Of a DNA stretch of 64,000 nt, positions 22,605-33,172 are shown piece by piece. Every line of letters begins with the position of its first letter. Within the stretch, counting starts at the first letter, position 1. Under the pieces are notes generated by a model, which was given only the letters and a program-made list of their open reading frames with translations, ran no database searches and had not been told where the DNA came from. A program made the position numbers and the translations under genes. The stretch spans positions 13,006,501-13,070,500 of the forward strand of contig CM053329.1 in the NCBI GenBank assembly GCA_028583605.1, in the 5' to 3' direction. Source of the stretch: Dastarcus helophoroides. Its lineage: Eukaryota > Arthropoda > Insecta > Coleoptera > Bothrideridae.

Positions 22605-23199
22605 TGTTTCAACTGTTGGTAGTTCAGCTACCTATGATTCACTATACACGCCTGGAGGAGGGCTGCATGAATTTGCAGTCTAGGTTGTATTCTTCTTGCA
22701 TTTCAAACAAAAGCAAAAACTTCGAATTTTCTAAGTTCGACTTTTCGAAAAATTCTTCTATTTCTAAAAATTTTAATCATTTTTTCAAGAATCTGACATT
22801 TAAAATTGAGAATGTTAAAAATTTTAAACTGATTGTATAAAAGGAAAGTTGTGACTTAACTAAAGTTCGACATTTAAGTTGGCCTTTTAAAAATCACTAT
22901 TTTTCAGTCAAAGCTGAAAAGTTTTCAAAAAACGTCAAAATTTAGAAGAATTTTCCAGTGTAAAACCTAAATAGAAATTTTGAAAAAAAAAGAACACAAA
23001 GCAAAATTTTGGTTTCAAATTTTAATTTTAACAAGTGTTTTTCGAAATTTTGAATTCAACGGCAAAATGTCGAGTCATTTCGAGAAAAACCTTCGAAATA
23101 TCTAAAAATGTTCCTGCAGATTTTGATTTAAACATTTTAAACTAAAGCAAAATCTTCGAGTTTAAAACCTGAATATTTAGAAGCTTATTTAAAAAAAAA

Positions 23200-24655
23200 A
23201 TTCTGGTTACCTGAAAAAATGTACATTATTTGTGTGGAGACATATTTCTCAGCTCTTGACGAGTGCAAGCAAAATTAAATACAATTGCGTGTATTAGTAT
23301 TTGCATACATTTTAAGTGGGTTTTTAAGATCCATTTTTTCCACGTTAGAGGCTAAATTTTAAAAAAATCTCTCTTAGTGCTCTCCTACGTATTACGGGGA
23401 ACACCTGTGCTAAATTTCACGCTCTTAGACACACCAGTTTAAGCTGTGCGTTGTCTTGGAGAGTCTGTTAGAGATTTATATAGTAGGTACAGCGGTGGAC
23501 TCAAATACTTTTTTATTTAGGATTTTTTTTAAATTTATATTTAGGAATTAAATTTTCAATTTTTGATTTAGCTTGATTAATGTTTGTTGGGTAAAATTAC
23601 TTCAATACATCCTTAGTTCTTAGACTTCTTTAACATTTTTACGAGAGAGATTTTTACGAGTTAAAAACAACTGAAACAGCTCTTCTGCTGACAACTTTTT
23701 TCCTGTTGATTTTATTGAAATGTTTCTATCCTTAAAAGAACATGGAAGGTTGCGTAAATGTTCACAATTTCACCAAAAACTAATGTTCAATTCAAAAGTA
23801 ATGGGGCTCTAAAATTTTTATGACAAAAAACGATTCATAGTAATTTTAAAATATCTTAACAATTTAGTTAACGGTTGATTTTTGATACTTAATTGTGGTA
23901 TGTAAAAAAGAAGAAAATTAAATGAATAATTAAATCATACCTAATCTTTTAAAAATTCGAAACAGGAGTTGCCCTTTTTACATTTTCGAAATAATATGCA
24001 CCAAGAAATTTCAGTGCAGACAAATTGTTGATAATATCATTATCATATGAAAATAAAATGTCAATACTTCTGATTTACAGCAATGAATTTACATTGGATG
24101 GTAATCTAGCTTTTTTAAACGGTTATTAAATACTTGTTTTACACCTAACCCAATTTTTTTGAATTCATTTTGCATATAGCGCCTATTAATATGCATATAA
24201 TTGTAATTACGATGTAGATTTTGTCCAAAATCTGCATATAATAGGCACATATTTTGTTTAAAAAGCTGTGCATATAATCCGCTCTCTACTTATAAACTAA
24301 CATCGCCTAATAAGGACATTCTGGAACATGCTGTCTAGCAGAGCATTATGGAGCCCTGTTTGAAAAATATTTGAATTATTATTTAAAATAAATAAAAATT
24401 TCTGACTTATTAAAAAAATCAAGAAACGAGTAAATATAAGTCAAAAATGAAAAGAAAAGTTTCAATTTCAAAAAATTTGGGATTTTTAAAAATCATTTTC
24501 GAGTTCAAAATTGCAATACACAAATTTCGAAACGATAATCGAAATGTCGACAAAGAATTCAAATCTTTACAAAAAAGTGAACTTTGAGTTCATGTTACGA
24601 AAATTAGTGCCAATATTTCAAAAATAAAGAGATAATTTCTCGTCAAGAAAAAAAG
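23200..24655. other. AT-rich noncoding DNA with decayed repeats
   Basis: No gene. It contains the second copy (23745-23850) of the dispersed repeat seen at 17565-17670, and at 23360-23480 a less AT-rich patch (GCTAAATTTCACGCTCTTAG, GTTTAAGCTGTGCGTTG) that looks like part of an old unidentified element. Confidence 0.55.
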
Positions 24656-24660
24656 CAAGT

Positions 24661-24730
24661 TAAATGTGTCAACGAGCGGATTGTATTTTTAAAATTAATT
24701 TTATTAAAAATCCGCTCGTTGACACATTTA
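24661..24730. repeat. 21-bp perfect inverted repeat at the gypsy 5' border
   Basis: ATCCGCTCGTTGACACATTT plus a final A (24710-24730) is the exact complement of 24661-24681, with a 28-bp AT-rich spacer. The right arm runs into the primer-binding-like sequence, so the left arm is a fold-back copy of the LTR end. Confidence 0.85.
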
Positions 24731-25009
24731 TCGGGCGCAGTCGCTGTAAGATTTGTTGGCTGGTCCCGCGAAAAGGTGCCGTTTCGTCTCAACGATTTAC
24801 CGACAATCAACCCGCTCCAAAGAAGCAAAGAAGAAAAGGAACCATCTAGAGACGTTCAAGACTTCAGAGCCCTCCAGATGCTAACAGCAGTGAAAGCCCT
24901 GTAAGTACATATGTCATATAGAGGTTCACTAAATTCGAATTTTTCACCCATATTAAAACCTGCGAAACTAGTTTTGAAAGAATATCAAGACGTAGTAACG
25001 GTTACAAAA

Positions 25010-25674
25010 ATGACTTCTCAATTAAATTTAAATATCTCGGAATTAGAAAAATATTTGGAAATCGTTCCAATATTCAAAGGGGAAGCGGAATTGCTTCCGT
25101 ATTTTATTCAAGAATGTGAAAAAGTATCAAGTATTTTTATGATGTTGAAGTGCATCATAACCCGAAAAATGATTTTTTGATGTCAAGAATCAGATCAAAA
25201 ATTCAAGGTGAAGCAAGCTTATTTGTTTCAAACCAACAAGCCAATAATTGGCAAGAATTAAAATCTTTAATTTTGTGCTCGTATGCTGATAAACGAGATG
25301 ATGCCACGCTAGCTGTCGAAATGAACAGACTAGAACAAGGTAGTTTAAACCCATTTGAATTCTACAAACGAATTCAAAGAATTTTAAATTCACAAATTAC
25401 TTATTCAAATATGCACTATGGTCTAAACCAAGGAATCAATAATCACTTTCGCAGAGTTGCTTTAAAAACCTTACTAAATGGTCTAAAGGAACCGTTGGGT
25501 TCTCTTATGAGAACGAAGGACCCAAAAGACTTGGAAACCACTTTAAATTTTTTAACCAATACTTACCAAAAAGAAATAAACAATCAGAAATTTAATAAAC
25601 AATCAAATAGCTCTCCAAATAAATTCCCCAATCTAAAACCAAATTTCTATCAAAAAAATTCAAGCAATTTTTAA
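25010..25674 (+). pseudogene. Gypsy Gag, frameshifted
   Basis: A plausible start is ATG at 25010 (MTSQLNLNISELEKYLEIVP). The frame shifts near 25150-25180 and continues SRIRSKIQGEASLFVSN, NWQELKSLILCSYADKRDD, NRLEQGSLNPFEFYKRIQ, the capsid-like pattern of 17.6/297-group Gag proteins, which lack a CCHC knuckle. A TAA at 25672 breaks the frame once more before the polar C-terminal tail. Confidence 0.8.
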
Positions 25675-25981
25675 CCCTTGTATAAGAACGAAACCCCAAA
25701 TAGTTTTTCTTATGTTCAACATTCCATGAGACCAAAGACCCAATATCAAACCCCACTACCTAACGGAATTAGCCCACAAGTTAAACACGAACCAAAACCT
25801 ACTCCAATGGGTATCTCTACGGCTAACACTTACAGACCATTACCAAAACGACCATATCCAAACTTCAATGCTAAAGAACTTCATTCTTTACTCGAAAATT
25901 TTAATAATTTAAATATAGATACGCAAAACGATGATCAGTTAAGTGAATCTGAAGCTGATTGTTTCGATAATTATTCCCCAT
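25675..25981 (+). pseudogene. Gypsy Gag C-terminal tail
   Basis: Same frame as the preceding Gag part. It is rich in Pro, Asn and Gln (KHEPKPTPMGISTANTYRPL) and ends acidic (SESEADCFDNYSP). The hAT-like insertion follows. Across the empty site the frame continues for 17 codons (from 29743) to a TAG near 29792. Confidence 0.75.
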
Positions 25982-26377
25982 TAGGGTGGTCCTTATTTGG
26001 GAAATGTTCGAATTTTTTTCCACGATAGTCCTAAATCGGTTCCAAATATATAAAAAAAAATTCATGCCAAGTTATAGCTCTTAATTTTAATATCAACCCG
26101 GCCCCCCCGATAGCCAAAGTTTTAAATGGAAATAACATAGGAAAAGTTCTGTTAATACTTTGGAATTTTTTATCCCATAAAACAATAAACATATCATGTC
26201 GACAAATAATTATTTTCATAGAAAATTGACCGCTCTACAAAAAAGGTCTCTTATGATTTTTGGCTAACTTGACTGGTTTAAAAGTTATTCGAGGTCAAAA
26301 TCAAAGTTCTAGTCAATCTAATGGTTTTTTTCGTTTTTACCATCATTTTATGATTCAAAAATGAAAAAAGGGTTATA
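25982..26377 (+). repeat. Left long TIR of the hAT-like element
   Basis: Complementary to 29338-29734. Contains ATATCATGTCGACAAATAAT and GTTCTAGTCAATCTAATGG. Confidence 0.85.
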
Positions 26378-26807
26378 ATTTTTAATCTTGATGATTTTTT
26401 TCCAGAAAAATTCCAAGGTGACCGTGACCCTAAAATAATAGTTACACTAATTTTTTTTTATTTTTGAACTGTCATAAGTTTCAACTATATTTCCAATTTC
26501 AAAATACACAAAATATTTTTGGCAAATTATTGAACGATTTTAATTTTGATTGATAAAAATATTGATACAATCTGGTTTCAAATTTAAATTTCAAGATAAA
26601 AACATTTCAGAAACTGATTATGCCGCCATCTATTAGATTTTACTTCAACTTTTCACATTACAATTTATTCTAAAGTACTCATAACCCATATTTATTATCT
26701 CAACTCTATTAAAATCGTTCACGAATATTTACTAATAGTTATGTTTTCTCGTTGTTTAATTAAATCCTTAAATTTCATCAATTCGATTTTAAAGTCATCA
26801 GACAAAT

Positions 26808-27351
26808 ATGGAACTATCACGTTTACGTCAAAACATCTTTTTAATTGGTGATGTTGACGTCCAAATAGTGGGTAATAAATTACCATCGAAATTGCAAGCT
26901 CTAAAAGTGTTCTTTTTTCATACACGTATTTTAAATACTTCTGTACCAGAAAGTATCGCTGCAGTAATTGATGAAATTATTGTGTTTTGGAAAAAAGCTC
27001 AAATTCCCGTTCAAGATATGCAAAGATGCCTAGATAAATTGAAAAAATTGTACGATGAGTGGCGCATACTTGTCAAACACAAAAATCGGAGTGACGTGGC
27101 TGTAAAAAAACAAAATGAATTTGTTTGTTCATTAAAAAAATTATTTGACATTGCACCATCAAATGTATTTGAAGTTATTGATGAAAATTCTAAAGAATTC
27201 TTAATTAATCAGAGATCAGAGGAACGAATTGGTTTTATTGCAAATATTAAAACAAAATATGATGACGATGATAATAATTCTAATAAATTAAACAAAAAAA
27301 CTCATTTTGAAAAACGAAAAAAAAAGAGTGATGAAGAAAAAGCATTATTGG
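26808..27351 (+). CDS. hAT-like transposase, exon 1 (N-terminal region)
   Basis: ATG at 26808 opens MELSRLRQNIFLIGDVDVQI. The region KLPSKLQALKVFFFHTRILN followed by a coiled, Lys-rich segment (about residues 60-120) matches the N-terminal part of a conserved family of uncharacterised arthropod/cnidarian transposase-like proteins, as I recall it; no named domain was seen. Unspliced reading stops at TGA 27359-27361, but a donor GGTAAAT at 27351/27352 would splice to the acceptor TTTAG at 27441-27443, a 92-bp intron. Confidence 0.7.
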
Positions 27352-27443
27352 GTAAATTATGAGAATCAAATAATCAATTGATTTTTTATTACTTATTCAC
27401 GTTCATATTTTATTCGTCATATTATTGTCCTTATTTGTTTTAG

Positions 27444-29195
27444 ACAAAAATGTTGAACTTTTATCTAGCCAGGGAAGTGCTCTATCTGCATCTAGTGGAG
27501 AAATATACTTTCCTACTACTGCCGGATCATCAGAATCAAAAAAAAACAAGAGGAAGTTATAATATTCTCAGTGATAGAGTTGTAGCTACTTTCGATCGAT
27601 GTAAAGTAAGTGACAGAGATGCTGTATTTATAATAACTGCTATCTGTCAATCACTTATTGATATAAACCTACTAGATGTGGATATTAACTCTTTGATTAT
27701 CAATCGATCATCTATTCGAAGACAACGACAAACTCTGCGAGAGTCAAAATCAATAGAAATAAAAAAACACTTCCAAGACTTGAATTTATCATCTATTGTT
27801 GTACACTGGGACGGAAAATTATTACCTAATTTGTTAAATACCGAAACCGTTCATCGATTACCAGTGATAATTACGTCAGAGGGCAAAGAAATTATGTTAG
27901 GTGTACCAACGAGTGAAGATGGGACTGGAAAGGCACAAGCTACTATTATTCACGAAACATTGCTGGATTGGGGATTCGACACTTCTGTCAAAGCGATATC
28001 CTGTGATACTACTGCTTCAAATTTAGGCATTCGAAATGGTGCTGTTGCATTACTGGAGAAATTATTAGAGAGAGATTTGTTATATCTTCCGTGTAGGCAT
28101 CACATTTTCGAAATTGTCCTAAGATATGTGTTCGAAGCTGTTTTTCCAAATACTGTTGGGCCAAATGTTCCACTTTTTATCAGATTTCAAAAGCAATGGG
28201 AAACTTTGAATAAACTGAATTACAAAACAGGATTAGATGATCCAAGAAATAAAAACGAGTTAACAGTAGAAAAAATTAGGTCTATAAAAACTTTTGCCAC
28301 TGAAGTTCTGACAACAAAGCTGCCTCGTGATGATTACAAAGAGTTTTTGGAGCTTACTCTAGTCTTCATTGGTGTTATCCCAGAAAAATTTAGTTTTCGT
28401 AAGCCAGGAGCTTGCCATCATGCACGGTGGATGGCAAAAGCTATTTACGTGCTGAAAATATACCTGTTTCGTGAACAGTTATCGTTGAAAAAAGGTGAAG
28501 ACAATAAACTTCGACAAATATGTGTTTTTGTGACAACTGTTTATGTTAAAGCTTGGTATTTATCATCTAATAGTGTAAAAGCTCCGTACCATGATCTACA
28601 ATTTATAAAAGAGCTACACAACTTTAAGGCGATCAACAGTAATCTTGCTACTGTAGCAATTAATAGATTTATGAATCATCTATGGTACTTATCGCCAGAG
28701 TTAGCGATCATCGCAATTTTCGATGAAGATGTTCCATTAGAAACGAAATTAAAAATTGTGGCTAAGCTGCATACAGAAGAAGACAAGATTTCAATTGATA
28801 TTATTCCGGAAGAAGAGCTGGATTATACTAGTGAAAAATGTAGCGTAAAACGCTTTCAAAGCAAGAATATAAACGATTTATTGTGCAACGATATCGATTT
28901 TTTTGTAACTGCAGAATCGATCAAATTTTTTGAAAGATTTGAGTTACAAACAGAATTTTTACAAATTCATCCTTCTGACTGGGCTGAAAATGAAAGCTAC
29001 AAAACTGCATTACGGTTTGTCGAAAAACTATGGGTTGTAAATGACTGTGCTGAGAGAGGAGTTAAACTAGTGCAAGATTTTTGTAAACATTATACCAAAG
29101 ATGAAAAACAAATGCAATTTGTATTACAATTAGTTAAAGATCATCGTCAAATGTTTCCTGATGCGCTAAAGAAAACTAATGTAACAACTTCATAA
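27444..29195 (+). CDS. hAT-like transposase, exon 2 (RNase H-fold catalytic region), one frameshift
   Basis: A 581-codon open frame (27450-29195). Candidate catalytic motifs are VVHWDGKLLP (first D), ISCDTTASNLG (second D, like the hAT DNAxNM region), LPCRHHIFEIVL (C(2)H motif) and, near the C-terminus, NDCAERGVKLVQDF (E, like the hAT ER motif). Spliced from exon 1, the frame would run DKNVELLSSQGSALS and stop early. One extra A in the nine-A run at 27538-27546 explains the mismatch with the main frame, so this copy is one indel from intact. No BED finger was seen. Function is inferred from motifs and TIR context. Confidence 0.7.
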   Translation, partial: TKMLNFYLAREVLYLHLVEKYTFLLLPDHQNQKKTRGSYNILSDRVVATFDRCKVSDRDAVFIITAICQSLIDINLLDVDINSLIINRSSIRRQRQTLRESKSIEIKKHFQDLNLSSIVVHWDGKLLPNLLNTETVHRLPVIITSEGKEIMLGVPTSEDGTGKAQATIIHETLLDWGFDTSVKAISCDTTASNLGIRNGAVALLEKLLERDLLYLPCRHHIFEIVLRYVFEAVFPNTVGPNVPLFIRFQKQWETLNKLNYKTGLDDPRNKNELTVEKIRSIKTFATEVLTTKLPRDDYKEFLELTLVFIGVIPEKFSFRKPGACHHARWMAKAIYVLKIYLFREQLSLKKGEDNKLRQICVFVTTVYVKAWYLSSNSVKAPYHDLQFIKELHNFKAINSNLATVAINRFMNHLWYLSPELAIIAIFDEDVPLETKLKIVAKLHTEEDKISIDIIPEEELDYTSEKCSVKRFQSKNINDLLCNDIDFFVTAESIKFFERFELQTEFLQIHPSDWAENESYKTALRFVEKLWVVNDCAERGVKLVQDFCKHYTKDEKQMQFVLQLVKDHRQMFPDALKKTNVTTS

Positions 29196-29337
29196 AAGTA
29201 TGTGATTAAAAAAAAAAAATGATAATATTGGTATTTTCTTTCAAGTCATTGAAATTTTAATAATAAATTTTTTCAATTCATTAATACTTTTCTTTCAGAG
29301 CATACGTCAAGGTAAGAAAATTCGTTTGAAATATAAA

Positions 29338-29734
29338 TTATAACTCTTTTTTCATTTTTGAATCATAAAATGACGATAAAAACGAAAAAAACCATTAGAT
29401 TGACTAGAACTTTCATTTTAACCTCGAATAACTTTTAAACCAGTCAAGTTAGCCAAAAATCATAAGAGACCTTTTTTGTAGAGCGGTAAATTTTCTATAA
29501 AAATAATTATTTGTCGACATGATATGTTTATTGGTTTATGGGATAAAAAATTCCAAAGTATTAACAGAACTTTTCCTATGTTATTTCCATTTAAAACTTT
29601 GGCTATCGGGGGGGCCGGGTTGATATTAAAATTAAGAGCTATAACTTGGCATGAATTTTTTTTTATATATTTGGAACCGATTTAGGACTATCGTGGAAAA
29701 AAATTCGAACATTTTCCAAATAAGGATCACCCTA
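29338..29734 (-). repeat. Right long TIR of the hAT-like element
   Basis: Inverted partner of 25982-26377, including a G-run GGGGGGGCCGGG matched by CCCGGCCCCCCC on the left. Confidence 0.85.
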
Positions 29735-29782
29735 TTCCCCATACAATGATTTTTTAGAGGAAATGGCCTCGGAACAAGAAAT

Positions 29783-30115
29783 ATGCCCAAATTAGAATTA
29801 ATGAATTTTGTTAACAATATTTCAGAACTTCCCTTTATTTTACATCCAATAACTAACGAAAAAATTTTAATAGATAACGCTAGTTCAAGATCATTTGTTA
29901 ATCCAAATTTAGCTAGAAAAAAATTTAGAAAATTTATTAAACCAGATAAATTTCAGATATCAACTGTTCATGGCTTAAGTATAGGAAATTCTTTTATGAT
30001 AACTTCTTTCCCGGATTTATTTAAAACAATTACCAAATTAAAATTTTATATGTTTAAATTTCATAACCATTTCGATTGGCTTTTAGGAATCGATACCTTT
30101 AAAACATCTTAATGC
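29783..30115 (+). pseudogene. Gypsy aspartic protease region, active site lost
   Basis: It overlaps the Gag stop in another frame, as in gypsy-group elements. KILIDNASSRSFVNP occupies the position of the catalytic LIDTGSSxSFI pattern: DTG has become DNA, removing the active-site Thr-Gly. The C-terminal FDWLLGIDTFK matches the end of gypsy proteases. A stop follows at 30110-30112. Confidence 0.75.
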
Positions 30116-30752
30116 TGTAATTAATTTAAAAGATAATACATTAGTTCTTCCGAATTGTAAATTCCAAATTTGTTATCGTAAAACAACTCCCGAATTTTGT
30201 AGCATGGAATCCAACGAAGTTGATTTGACCAAATTCAGAACAGATCATCTAAACTACGAAGAAACATTCTTCATGGTAGACCCTTATTGACCGGAAATAT
30301 TATGTTTTTTTCAATTTATTTAACATTTCTTCGGCCCAGTTTGGAAATATTTAAATTTTTATGGTTTGTTGACAATTTTCTAAACAATTTTTGAAAATTG
30401 TCAACAAACCATAAAAATTTAAATATTTCCAAACTGGGCCGAAGAAATGTTAAATAAATTAAAAAAAACATACGAAGAAATAGCCGTTTTATCAAATTTA
30501 CTTTATGAATATGCAGATATATTTCACAAAGATAATGATCCATTAACTTTTACTAATATTATTAAACATGATATCAAAACGAAAGATGAGTTACCAATTT
30601 ATGTCAAATCTTATCGATATCCCCAAGTACATCGTCAAGAAGTAAAAAACCAAATAGACGAAATGCTTTCTCAAAATATAATACGACCATCTCACTCCCC
30701 TTGGTCATCACCCATTTGAGTTGTTCCAAAAAAAATTGACACATTTAACTTG
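30116..30752 (+). pseudogene. Gypsy Pol: linker and start of RT, broken by a fold-back
   Basis: Residual reading INLKDNTLVLPNC and TDHLNYEETFF is followed by an inverted repeat (30301-30472). Then comes MLNKLKKTYEEIAVLSNLLY, DIFHKDNDPLTFTN, YVKSYRYPQVHRQEVKNQI and IIRPSHSPWSSPI: the N-terminal RT segment. The Trp codon after SPI is TGA, and VVPKKIDTFN is the last recognisable part. The catalytic YxDD region is not present. Confidence 0.8.
30301..30472. repeat. 80-bp inverted repeat (fold-back) inside gypsy pol
   Basis: 30301-30380 and 30393-30472 are complementary with a single mismatch, separated by 12 bp (TAAACAATTTTT). The right arm is in the coding direction (IFPNWAEEMLNKL), the left is the reversed copy. 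Pol sequence upstream of the junction is missing. Confidence 0.92.
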
Positions 30753-32794
30753 TAATGTTGAGATTTCGGAGTAAAGGGTAAAAATCGGAAGCTAGAGAAA
30801 AAAGATGTAATTTCTTGAACAAAAAATTAAATTTTAAATCTGCCACAAAAAATTCGAACGTAAACCCTAAATTTTTTCAATCAAAATTATCAGTTGAAGT
30901 AGAAAATTAAAAAATTAGTAATAAAAAATTGCAATGTCAACCGGAAAATTTCAAAAAATGTTCTCTACATTTTGAGATTAAAAGGCGAAACGTGAAAGTG
31001 AAAAAAAACCTCTAAAAAAGTTGAAATTTCTAGTTACAGCAAATTTTCGAGAAAAAAGTGAAAATGTTGGACTTAAACTGGAAAATTTGAGAGAAAAAAT
31101 TCATTGCTGCTATTTTCAATCAGCATTAGTTTAAGAATACATTTTTTTTATTTCGAAATCTTCCTGACATATAATCTATATCTAATCTAAGTTGCACTTT
31201 CAACATTAAAGTCGAAATTATAAAAAAAACCTCAAATTTGTGGAAAAAATTTTGGCATTTAAAATCAAAATGTCAAAAAAATGTTCTTGATTAGATGCCT
31301 CTTGAAGAGTATAATAATATCAAAAAAAATTAAGAAATGCGAAATTTTTGGAAAAAACTCAAAGTTTCGATTTGTAAAGTGTAATTTAGAAAAAAAAATT
31401 CTAAGATAACTTCGAATTTTAACAAAACTATTTGACAAAAATTAAATTTTTAGAAAAAGTTTGTTTCTAAATAAAAAGGTTACAGAAAAAATACAAAAAC
31501 TGTTTTAAAGAAACAGATGATAAAATAAAGATGGTCGCAAAAAAGTCACAACAAATGCTGTCGTTAAATAGGTCATCAATGTTTGGGTACAAGAAAAGTC
31601 GTTTTACGACTGGTTTTATTTAAAACGACTCAGATTTTCCAAGCAAGTAAATTCTTAAACAAAAGTGCAATAAAAATAACAAAGCTCAATCGTAACTTTC
31701 AACAATAGAACTCGCAACCGCAAATTATATCGTAACCAGGAGCGCACACTAATTTTATTTATGCCACGTTAGCCGCCAATACGATCCACCAAAATAGTTT
31801 TCGACAATTAATTCATTCCAAAAACTCACTTCGCAATTAGTGGCTACAGGATCCGCGAACTGCATTGCACATGTATTTGTTTATGTCTCTCCGATTGGTG
31901 GAAAAATTCGCACACGAACACACGCGACCTGCATTCACTTTCCTTCGATGACATCAACTAAACTTTAATGTAGTAAAGTATGCTTGGCGGGCGACCAAGT
32001 TATTTTAAAACTATTGAAATTGTCAAATTATCCCACATGTCACTAAGTGCTAGCGGATCGGATCGAACCAGAGCGTTTATATATGGAAACATGGATTATT
32101 AATTGCCGTTCAGGTGTCAAATGGGAATTTTTTGACACTTCGCTTTGGACATTACAGGCGAAATGAGGTCATAGGGGAACCTATTTTAGACTAGGAGGAA
32201 GCGTCTTTCTTTTTTTATTTGATTTATCCGCTTACCTTTTGGGTTTTACTTACTAAATTATTTAGAAATATCCTGATTTGTGTGTTCTTTTTACTGGATA
32301 TTGTGTCCAACAAATGGCATTTGAAGGAACACGAATATATTTATGTTCGCATAGATAGATTGTGCCTTCTTTTGGAAATGGATTAAGTAAAAGAACAATT
32401 TTAGCACTAGGTATATTTTTCCCGGAAAGTGCAAGTTGTTTGTAAACTTTTATTTTGAAACACCTAACAACTAAGCCAAAAGTTGGTCGGAGGAATTAAA
32501 AGGATCAAGAACCAAAGTTCGTCAATTGTTCAAATGTTCTGTACCTTTAAGTGTGGAGGATCTCCTTGGTTTATGCCTAATATTCGCCTAGATTTATAAA
32601 AATAATAAAAATAAATATATAAAAATATTATCACAAAATCCAAGTGTTTCTCAAAGTTTCGTGTTAAATCTCGAAAGATCGCTTGTATAAATTTCCAGTT
32701 TTTCTCAAAATTTCAGTTTCTTTTTCAAAATAGGGAGTTTAAGCTTAAAACACTTGCAAAATTCGACATTTTTTTACTAAAATTTAAAACCTAA
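30753..32794. other. A-rich array, then less repetitive unique DNA
   Basis: 30753-31560 is degenerate A-rich GAAATTTC-type sequence. 31560-32600 is more complex, with CGAACCAGAGCGTTTATATA and similar non-repetitive words, and may be host intronic or regulatory DNA. No ORF or RNA gene seen. Confidence 0.5.
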
Positions 32795-33172
32795 TGTAAC
32801 GCAATGTAAATAGATGAAATAGGATTTAGAATAGAATTGTAGAATTTAGTAAATAAAAAAGTTTCTAGAAGGTTCTGATAAGGGGAAAGCGGCCGCGATA
32901 ACGAAACAAACGACAGATAAGCGTTCCAGAAATTTCGGCATTCGATAAGCCTTATCTGCCGAATATTCTAGAAGCCGCGGGCCGAAACTATAAAAAGGCG
33001 GTCAGCTTTCCCTCGACTCAGTGAGTCAGTTAGAAGCAAGTGCAATAAGTTGGTTAGCAATTAGTAAATAATTAGTGAGTTACTGTTCAGTTGAAATGTG
33101 CCGAGTTAATTCAGTAATAAAGTGGGTATAATCTATCACGTGTATCAATTCGAACCGATAACGCACGTAACA
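32795..33172 (+). mobile_element. Solo LTR (gypsy-like)
   Basis: 378 bp from TGTAACGC to CACGTAACA (TG...CA ends). It has a TATA box in CGAAACTATAAAAAGGCGGT, followed by the start-like CTCGACTCAGTGAGTCAG, and AATAAAG near the 3' end. No internal retrotransposon sequence lies on either side. The flanks CTAA and ATAA match at 3 of 4 positions, a weak target duplication. A related LTR is at 54168-54485. Confidence 0.65.
32990..33035 (+). promoter_or_regulatory. Core promoter of the solo LTR
   Basis: TATAAAAAGGCGGTC then CTTTCCCTC and TCAGT, the last resembling an arthropod initiator. The TATAAA-GCGGTC-CTTTCCCTC order recurs in the other LTR (54290-54325, minus). Confidence 0.6.

Larger units (their letters stand above)
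22132..22700 (-). mobile_element. Ribozyme-bearing (retrozyme-like) insertion: tandem minus units plus inverted tail
   Basis: A single 569-bp insertion flanked by a perfect 11-bp target duplication TTTCAAACAAA (22121-22131 and 22701-22711). Read on the minus strand it has a hammerhead at 22604-22568 (its 5' stem lost), a 377-nt body, then a second complete hammerhead at 22233-22191. On the plus side a partial inverted copy (22605-22700, GTGTTTCAACTGTTGGTAG onward) joins head-to-head at the first ribozyme core. No ORF exists. Tandem hammerheads 377 nt apart are the layout of retrozymes and of Penelope pseudo-LTRs; the missing ORF favours a non-autonomous element. Confidence 0.8.
21710..23150 (+). 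repeat. Direct repeats of ~430 bp flanking the ribozyme insertion
   Basis: 21720-22131 and 22735-23150 are diverged direct copies. Both contain GACTTAACTAAAGTTCGACA, TTTAAGCTGGCC/TTTAAGTTGGCC and AAAATGTCGAGTCATTTCGA in the same order. They are A/T-rich array units; the ribozyme-bearing element was inserted between them. Confidence 0.7.
25982..29734 (+). mobile_element. hAT-like DNA transposon with ~395-bp TIRs, nearly intact
   Basis: The 3753-bp element starts TAGGGTGGTCCTTATTTGGG and ends with the complement of TAGGGTGATCCTTATTTGG. It is flanked by a perfect 8-bp duplication TTCCCCAT (25974-25981 and 29735-29742). Inverted identity extends inward to about 26377 and 29338 with few differences, which is long for hAT. 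One two-exon transposase gene fills the middle. The few differences between TIRs and the clean duplication indicate a recent insertion. Superfamily placement rests on the TSD length, the TAGGG tips and the C(2)H motif. Confidence 0.85.
24656..30752 (+). mobile_element. Truncated gypsy-type LTR retrotransposon with nested hAT-like transposon
   Basis: In order: a primer-binding-like GGGCGCAGTCG at 24732, gag, a protease and the first part of RT. The LTRs are essentially gone and the element stops inside RT near 30752; no RNase H, integrase or envelope is seen. A 3.75-kb hAT-like element sits at the end of gag. The gypsy-derived stretch is bounded by an inverted 17-mer, CAAGTTAAATGTGTCAA at 24656-24672 and its complement at 30736-30752. 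Confidence 0.8.
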
